Origin: Physcia stellaris
Lineage: Eukaryota; Ascomycota; Lecanoromycetes; Caliciales; Physciaceae
NCBI GenBank assembly: GCA_018902385.1
Contig: JABSSW010000005.1
Span: 744,001-808,000, forward strand
DNA: 64,000 nucleotides
Reading direction: 5' to 3'
Shown: positions 57,287-64,000 of the stretch, piece after piece
Layout of the letters: every line of letters starts with the position of its first letter
How positions within the stretch are numbered: position 1 is the first letter of the stretch
The notes under the pieces: generated by a model
What the model saw: the letters and a program-made list of their open reading frames with translations, nothing else
What the model was told of the DNA's origin: nothing
Database searches by the model: none
Program-made: the position numbers and the translations under genes

Positions 57287-60200
57287 GTTACAGGAGAAGG
57301 TGAAAGGCGTATTGTTATGAAGCTCTTTCCGAGCACCTATGGGGACGACATGATATTCACAAATGATAGCTGACGCGAACGGTGGAGAGATAATGAATTG
57401 CGACCTAACGACGATCCAGTAGACCAAGTGGACAGACCATTGATGTTAAGGTAACGCAAAAAGGCCCACTCTATTAGTCGCCACACGTATAGTTTCAAGC
57501 AGGTGAACATTGTTGGCCAACAATTTCCGGTCCTCGGGACAGGCCCGAAGGATCGTAGTTTCCACTTATCCCAACATGAGGCTCTAGACGTTACGCCTTT
57601 GAAACACCCAGCGAATGATCAAAGGTGTTTGAAAATTGATAGGCCCGAAAGATAGATATGCCCAAGTATTCATTGAAGGGGGAAAACGCCTGGAGTGCCA
57701 ATAGATTCTTCAACTATACCGAGCAAAGTTTAGTAGGTGAAGGCTATGATCAAAGGCCCGAGGACCTTATCACCTCGCAATAGCAATTTAGGGGGCACTT
57801 GAGCTAGCAACAAACTGTCCATCAACATGAGCTTCAACGCGAGCGCTAGGGGCTTTCAATGAGAGAGCCTGTGAGAGATTCATTGAGCTAGTCGCTGATG
57901 AGTGCTTCGCAAATTCCTGATGTCTCGAAACACTATGCCTTGCACGCCTCTTCGGGAGGATGATACGGGTAATATGCAACTCCATTTTCAAGGCTGTGTC
58001 ATTGACCTATGGTCGTCATACGCAGATCGTCATCGAGTACGGATGATAAGCAAGGCGTCCATTGAAAACTATAGGCTGGGAACAAAGTCGATCGTCTTGT
58101 CCGCAGAGGCAACAAGCGTATGCCACGACGGTGGAGGTCGCAGCTGTATGGGATATTTCGGTCACGGTAAGCGGTTGTTTCGCGGAATTAGGGTCGTTCC
58201 AAGGGTAATTTCCATGTTGGCGACGTAGGCGCTGCGAGCACCAATGGGAAAGCCACTACGGACCGCGGAAGATCGACCATACAGATAGCTGCCTGGTCAA
58301 AAGGAATGGTTTGGACTTATGAGGACGAATGAATTGATCCAGTGGGGAATCGCATTGGGTCGGCATCAGTCTTCCCCCGATTCTCACGAGGCTCTCCGGA
58401 AAGACGTCACAGACGTGACCATTCTACACCAAGGGACAGATCAACAGCCACATTACCACAGCGTAGGTGACTCTGATGCCCCAGGAGTTTGCATTGGGAA
58501 CAAGAGATGAATGCTGTGTTATGTAGGCCGGATTTGCGCCACCGGTTGTATCATCGCGATCAGTGGGGTCCAGCCTGCTGATGTTGCGTTCTTTGGCGTT
58601 TGACTATCTTGTAATTGCTCCCCTACGATGCCGGCACGCCGGCGTCTTTCCACTATTCAAAAATCTATTCACGAGACGTAGATGGAGTTCCTCCTAGGTT
58701 TGACACGACCTTTGCTGATGTGGGCCTGATGTCTGTGCAATACCTTAGACGGTGTTTTAGCGAAATGTTGGTTCGGAAAGAAATCTCTGGCGGGCGAAGA
58801 TAATCAAGAGTGTTTCTACAATCACGTGACTGGTATTGATCTAGACTGGACTCCTCCAGTACTTTTACACTGCGCCGAAGAAACAACTTTTATTGAAAGT
58901 CGCCCCTACACTAAGATGAGCCGCCAAATTCCCAAACAGCGTTCATCAAAATCATGCCTAGTGAAAGTTAAGTCATGGACATATTTACCTCAAAAGGCTT
59001 CACATTCTACAGGACAGAATGGATACCGACTTAGAACACCCAAATAAGAGTGATCTCCATCTATGACTGCGAGAGTAGTCCGTGGACATGTATATCGCGG
59101 ATGTTGTGCATGCAATCCTGGAGGAGCCCTGCTTTTAGTTTAGGGCCGAGAACGTGCTCTCTCGCAATCCAGCCATCATCGACCCTCAGGATAGACCGGC
59201 TTAAGAGAGTTCCCAAGGTGAGGTCAATATTGTATCGTCAAATCACCAATACACGCCTTCATCCAGAGATAACCAATAGAGGAATAAGATCTTCAAGGTA
59301 TCATATCCAAGAGCTCGTAGTGGCTCTACTCCTTGATCTCAGCACCTGAAAGGGTGGACGCTGCCTTTGTCCAAAAGTCTTCATCATGTTTTGTCTATTC
59401 TTGAGTGTTAGATAGACTGAGTTTGCTTTATGGAATATCGAATCTCTGTCATGGGTTTCGGCAAGAATAGACCGCCCATATCTTTGATTTGACAGCGCTT
59501 GAATCGCCCTTAGTTTTATCGAGATGAATGGATCCTGAAAGGTAGAAAGAACTTCTCAGATAACGACCACCCGAGTACTGGATGTCAGAGCTTCGAGGAG
59601 GATATTCGTAAGGTTACGAGTGCATATTCAATATCGACTTCTTTCGGCACAAAGTGAAGGCTACTCCTCTTGATTTTTTGTACGGGCATCCTCTAACTCG
59701 GCGTCCTTGGCCTCATGCTGGTCGATCTCGCATTCAAGGTCGTGTCGAAGGAACTGTCCGGATTAGCACGACGTGACTGTGTGTTTGCTTTCTCGCTGTT
59801 CTGTAGGCCTAGAAGCTGGAAGTTGAGTCCACACAAACGGCCTGTGGTACCTGTAGACTTTACAACAATTCGCTGTCAGATCTGTTTCATGTCCTGCAGG
59901 TCCAACATCTTTGGCAATTAGCGTCTAAGCTAGCTTCTTGGCGGAACTGGTTCGAAAAAGCTAATTCTGTTTCAGCTTCTCGCGATGGACGCGAATTGAA
60001 CATCCAATACCTCGTCGACTAGGTAGGGCACCCTAGGTATAGGTACCGAGCTGAATGTTATCTAGTGATCGTGATCACCGATTGATTAGCTAACATATCT
60101 ATAAGAGCATTCGAGTCGCCGACGATGACATGTCTGGTTGTGCCGCGCGGCTGGTGTTTCACTAGAATAGCTGCAGCATCAAATCGTTGGCTTTTGGTGG

Positions 60201-60692
60201 TTGGCCCGGGAAATCCTCTTGCAGGACTTCGCGTCTAGAACCAAACAGTCTCCTTACAAGTTACCACATTTAGTTGAATCTTGGGAGACCAAGACGAGTC
60301 TGGGCGTGCAGGCGTATGAAACAGACTACGTCTCTTATGGATGATGTTTTCATTTCCGTTTCTTGGCCATTACAGCTATGCCATAAATACATATCCTTTC
60401 AACCCGAAGATCGCGATGGAGGCGCAGCTCCCGGGGGCCTTTCTGTTAGAGTAGGCGCCTGCGAATTGCCTGAAAAAGTCGACTTTCCACTGATGCCTTC
60501 TTCGTCTCAACTTTTCGTCTGCATCCCTTTTACGAATCTTTTCGGTTCGGAAAGCACTTTCGGACAGGGTTCGGCTAACAGTATTCGTCAGCGACGCGAC
60601 CTGACGGGCGAATCCTTCCGTAAATACGACTTTGTCTTGAAGTTTTGACTTACAATGTCCTTTTATCATTAAGGTCGCAGTTTTCGACATTC
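57287..60692. other. Long gene-free stretch
   Basis: 3.4 kb between the two lectin-family genes. ORFs here are all under 125 residues, with no family motif and no convincing splice joins. The fragment PRFDTTFADVGLMSVQYLR at about 58700-58760 looks protein-like but I cannot place it. It could be eroded coding sequence or transposon debris. Confidence 0.5.
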
Positions 60693-62299
60693 ATGACGGC
60701 ACCGGAAGATGTCCATCACAGCACATTGGAGGTAGATGATGGACTACAGCATGACGCAGCTCCTGGCCTTATCCCAGCATACGACCCAAAAGATGAAAAG
60801 ATTCTTGCCTGTTCCAACGAGAAGGCTGTCCACTACCATGATGTTGGAAAACAAGCATACACTATCTACACTCCAGATCCTGCCCTTGTTCTTTCCAGTG
60901 CGGACGACCGACGAATATTCCGCCTCAGACGCAAGACCTTTTTTTTTATATTACTAGTTGTATGCACAGTGATAGTGGCTGCCGCGATCGGTGGTGGTGT
61001 TGCCGGCGCAAAGGCAGCGCATGGTGGAGGAGCGAATGGCGCCGATCCTAGCCACGAATCAGCACCAACTACTACGATTCCCTCAAATAGCACACCAGTA
61101 ACCAGTGGTTCGCTATATAAGAACACGGGCATATCAGCAATGCAATGGACAGATCGCAATGGCACGATGCACAAAAGATTGTACTATCAAAATCAGAACC
61201 ATCAAATCGTAGAATCCGCTTGGGATAACAATACTTCTTTCGATGCTGCGTGGGAAGTCAATAAGGTCAGCGATACTGTGAAGCCGGGTACACCTGTTGC
61301 CGCAGTAGCAGGTTATCCCCATGCCAGCTATAATTTCCCGCTTGTACGTCTCTTTCCTCTTCTGTTACTGCTGGCCGTTCGCTCACTATTCATAGACCAA
61401 AAGTGTGTACTACCTGTCTTCGGACAGCGAGGTCATCGAGCGGCAAGCGTCCTCTTCAAATCCTCAATCCTGGGGAGATTTTCATTTTAGCGGACGTTAC
61501 AACACTAGTAACTCTTCCTTCCTTACAGCGTATTGGAATCAAAACATCTCAAACTCATCCCAGGAGCTTGTGGTGCTCTTTCAACAAGAGGGTTTCGAGA
61601 ACAGCATTACTCAAGCCCGTTATACGAGTAACAATGTGACAGACAACCACTGGGTTGCTGACGTCTTAGGATTCTCGCAACCTGATGGCTCAACGTTTGC
61701 AATGACTCTTGCGGGTTACCGAAGTGGGAAGCACATCATGTTATACAACGTCGATGGTGACAAGACATTACATCAGCAGGATTATACGATCAACGACGCG
61801 AGTATATCCTCAGGGAGTGCTGTTTCAATGAACGCAGAGTCAGGTGAGCAAGAGACTTATCATCTAGTAGAAGTGTCTCATTTATTGACACGCCACCCTA
61901 GATACAGGTCTGCACGTCGAACCACGATCGCCTTTAGCAGTCATCGCTCAGAACAATCTGCCTCTCTTTACGAAAGCTACGACACCGGCATGCACGAAGA
62001 GGACCCCGTTGACCAATCTTATCCTCTACGCTTCACCCGACCGCACAACTCTACTTCTTAGTGCATGGAACTGTACTGCAGGGTTTACCGATCAAACTTC
62101 AGAGATCGAACTTCTCCAGAAGCCTAATACAACCTTTCTTGCACTGTCAGCGGTGAACGACAAGGACACTGGTGAAGGGAATGTGTACGTTATGTTTGAT
62201 TCGGGCAGCGGCCCACAAATCGAAGAGTGGACTATGCCCACACATGCAGGTGATCCATGGGAGACGAGCAGAAACGTCACCGCGGACTTTGCCCTGTAA
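60693..62299 (+). CDS. Membrane-anchored fucose-specific lectin-like protein
   Basis: A type II membrane protein of 498 residues. Exons 60693-61343, 61396-61843 and 61902-62299, with phases that add up. The cytosolic N-terminus carries HHSTLEVDDGLQ and an NEKAVHYHDVG stretch, followed by the basic FRLRRKTFFF and a membrane helix (LLVVCTVIVAAAIGGGVAG). The extracellular part begins with a Thr/Ser linker and then a predicted six-bladed propeller of the fungal fucose-lectin fold: NTGISAMQWTDRNGTMHKRL, KSVYYLSSDSEV, GYRSGKHIMLYNVDG, GLHVEPRSPLAVI and NVYVMFDSGSGPQIEEWT. Such lectins bind fucosylated glycans; in this membrane-anchored subgroup the sugar-binding residues are often altered, so binding is untested. 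N-glycosylation sites (NxS/T) are frequent. Confidence 0.8.
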
Positions 62300-64000
62300 T
62301 TCTTAGAGAGTGACGTCCCCGCGTCCCATGCACTGATATGGTATTACCGGCTGAGGTCAACCTTTGAACAGGCCAGTGCAGAAAGCTTCCCCCAGAGCGC
62401 GTTCTGACGTCGTTCTACTATTCCGGAGATGCCACCTCAGCGCCAGTAGAGGCCCGCGGACATTAAGTCTAAACTACCTCTGGGCGATCTCCAGGGGGTC
62501 CTATCATACTGCCACCCTCCCTCAGTGCATGGGTTAACCGGGCAAGCAAACGGAAGCGAGAAGTCTTCAATCCGTCTGTCTCGACCCGCTGTCGAGGCAC
62601 AACTCAACCTCACAAACTATCTTAGCTGCTGTAGGATTTACGTTGCGAAATTGTGGGCAACCGTTTCTAAAATCAAGCGACATCAACGACTGCCAAAGTG
62701 GAATACCTCGCCACCCTTCGCACACCTACCTCATTTGTCATTTACATCGAATATCTTCACACAGGCACCGAAATCTTCAAAACGGTTCATCCAAGAACGG
62801 CGAACAGCCCTCCGCATGTGACACAGCTATACGTAGCTCCGAATCTGGCTGTCGCGGGTTACGGCATGATTGCGAACTTCTTGGAAATTGGAAACCTTTG
62901 GTGCGGTGATCCGGTCATGTGGTGTTTCCCGCCGGTGAAACAGGGCGGAGGGTAATGGGCGTCGGCGTCGGCGTCGGCGTCGGAAGGAATGTGTTCTGTG
63001 GTACCTCTGAGAGGAAGTCGGGGTAGATACGGCGTGTGAAGCCTTCGGAGTCACTTGACTCGTGACTCGATGTTTCTTGGTTCTCCCATGTGGAGATGGA
63101 GAAGGACGAGGACTAGAGGGAGGATCGGTGCTGAAGACGGAAAGGACGGCGTGAGGATGTAGAAACTGGAATCCTCGAGACTCGACTGTCGACTGAAGCA
63201 TGGCAGTGTTTTTATCAAGTGTGGACCATCCAGGCTTGGAAAGTACATCACTCTGCTGCATAGCACGGGCAGTACGGTGTTGGCGACCACCCTCCTATCA
63301 CAGCACCATTTCAAGTTACCATCCATCCCGTCCCGCCCGTTTTCCAGCAATAGTCCCCCTTCGACCTCCACCTTTATCAATCTCCCCCCAAACCTCTCCC
63401 CCTCCTCCCCGTCCCGCTCTGCAGTAATAAACCCTTTCATCCACACTTCCCCTCTCTCTTAGCCAACCGAATCATCGACGGCGCTCATCCACCATACCTA
63501 ATTGCTCTCTGTAATTTTTTGTTGCTCTTTCGTTTTCTCTTTAAGGTTTTGCGTAATCATATGCTTTTCGTGAACAATTCCTTGCAAAACTCAAGCCAAG
63601 CAAAGCCCCGATCAGCATCTGATTCCAGGGCTTCGGTGATCGGGGGAGTGGGCGCTAGGGTATATATCTCTGCCTTGTTCGATGAGGAGATGATGGGGGT
63701 TTGTGAGGGCAAGGGCAAGAAATATATGACCATTATATTCTCTGGATTAGCGAATCGGAGATTGTCAAGTGACAAATTCTGGAGGATGGGATTTCTGGGT
63801 ACATGTATTTGGGTTGCGGGGTTGTTGGGGGTGGAGATACTGTGTTTTGTAAAGATCGTGAATGACTGATATAACAATTCAATTGAATGATTCGATTGGG
63901 ATAATTAAGCTATCAAATGCTTTTTGAACGTTCTGTGAGAGGTATTTTCTTTTGGGGATCTCGTGACGATATTCCCAGGAATCGCGAGCATATCTTCAAC
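62300..64000. other. Gene-free right end
   Basis: 1.7 kb with no supported gene. It includes a (GGCGTC)n run at 62958-62983 and several short ORFs without motifs. The promoter or 3' region of a gene beyond the right edge may lie here. Confidence 0.45.
62958..62983. repeat. (GGCGTC)n microsatellite
   Basis: About four hexamer units of GGCGTC. Confidence 0.85.

Noticed and set aside
58615-58803. ORF with the protein-like fragment PRFDTTFADVGLM
   Set aside because: Too short and isolated; I could not link it to exons on either side or to a family.
62525-63869. Several ORFs of 60-140 residues at the right end
   Set aside because: They overlap one another on both strands, lack motifs and include low-complexity translation of microsatellites.
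1-64000. CRISPR array, phage or bacterial mobile element
   Set aside because: No spaced repeats, no prokaryotic gene organisation; introns and gene families are fungal throughout.

Overview
This is nuclear DNA of a filamentous ascomycete (Pezizomycotina). Genes carry many short introns (about 47-110 bases, GT...AG), exons as small as 25 bases, and families typical of this group: a highly reducing polyketide synthase, a CorA-like protein, a CAP20-type perilipin, a fucose-lectin-like membrane protein and F-box-like proteins. The family mix would suit Leotiomycetes, but the class is a guess. I inferred the exon joins by eye from splice signals, frame and family motifs.

Region by region. (1) 1-12053 is a secondary-metabolism locus: a DHA2-type MFS exporter, cut by the left edge, diverges from a large highly reducing polyketide synthase (KS-AT-DH-remnant MT-ER-KR-ACP) that ends in a carnitine-acyltransferase-type domain. 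(2) 13.7-20 kb holds a lineage-type protein kinase, a six-exon CorA-like membrane protein and a small two-exon ORF. Two copies of one palindromic element, at about 1.34 and 19.95 kb, bracket regions 1-2. (3) 20.7-24 kb holds two head-to-head WW-domain proteins with Gly/Gln/Tyr-rich tails, one of the WWM1 type. (4) 24.4-33.9 kb is mostly housekeeping: the endocytic scaffold EDE1, alpha-tubulin, a conserved membrane protein and a small F-box-like protein. (5) 35.6-39.2 kb holds a small secreted protein and a CRAL-TRIO (Sec14-like) lipid-transfer protein. (6) 40.6-45.9 kb holds a geranylgeranyl diphosphate synthase, a CAP20-like perilipin and a class I terpene synthase, which together look like a small terpenoid neighbourhood. 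(7) 46.3-56.1 kb holds an F-box/LRR-like nuclear protein, a hypothetical protein, two F-box-like family members (one decayed), a lipocalin-like protein and the ER membrane complex subunit EMC7. (8) 56.7-62.3 kb holds two members of the membrane-anchored fucose-lectin-like family, one full-length and one lacking the propeller.

The most notable signals are the PKS-acyltransferase fusion with an altered ER cofactor loop and an unresolved join at the ER start; the GGPPS-perilipin-terpene synthase adjacency; and two clear one-base frame losses in G or C runs (WWM1 and EDE1). The frame losses may be base-calling errors or real mutations. Several stretches above 0.5 kb contain no gene I can support.
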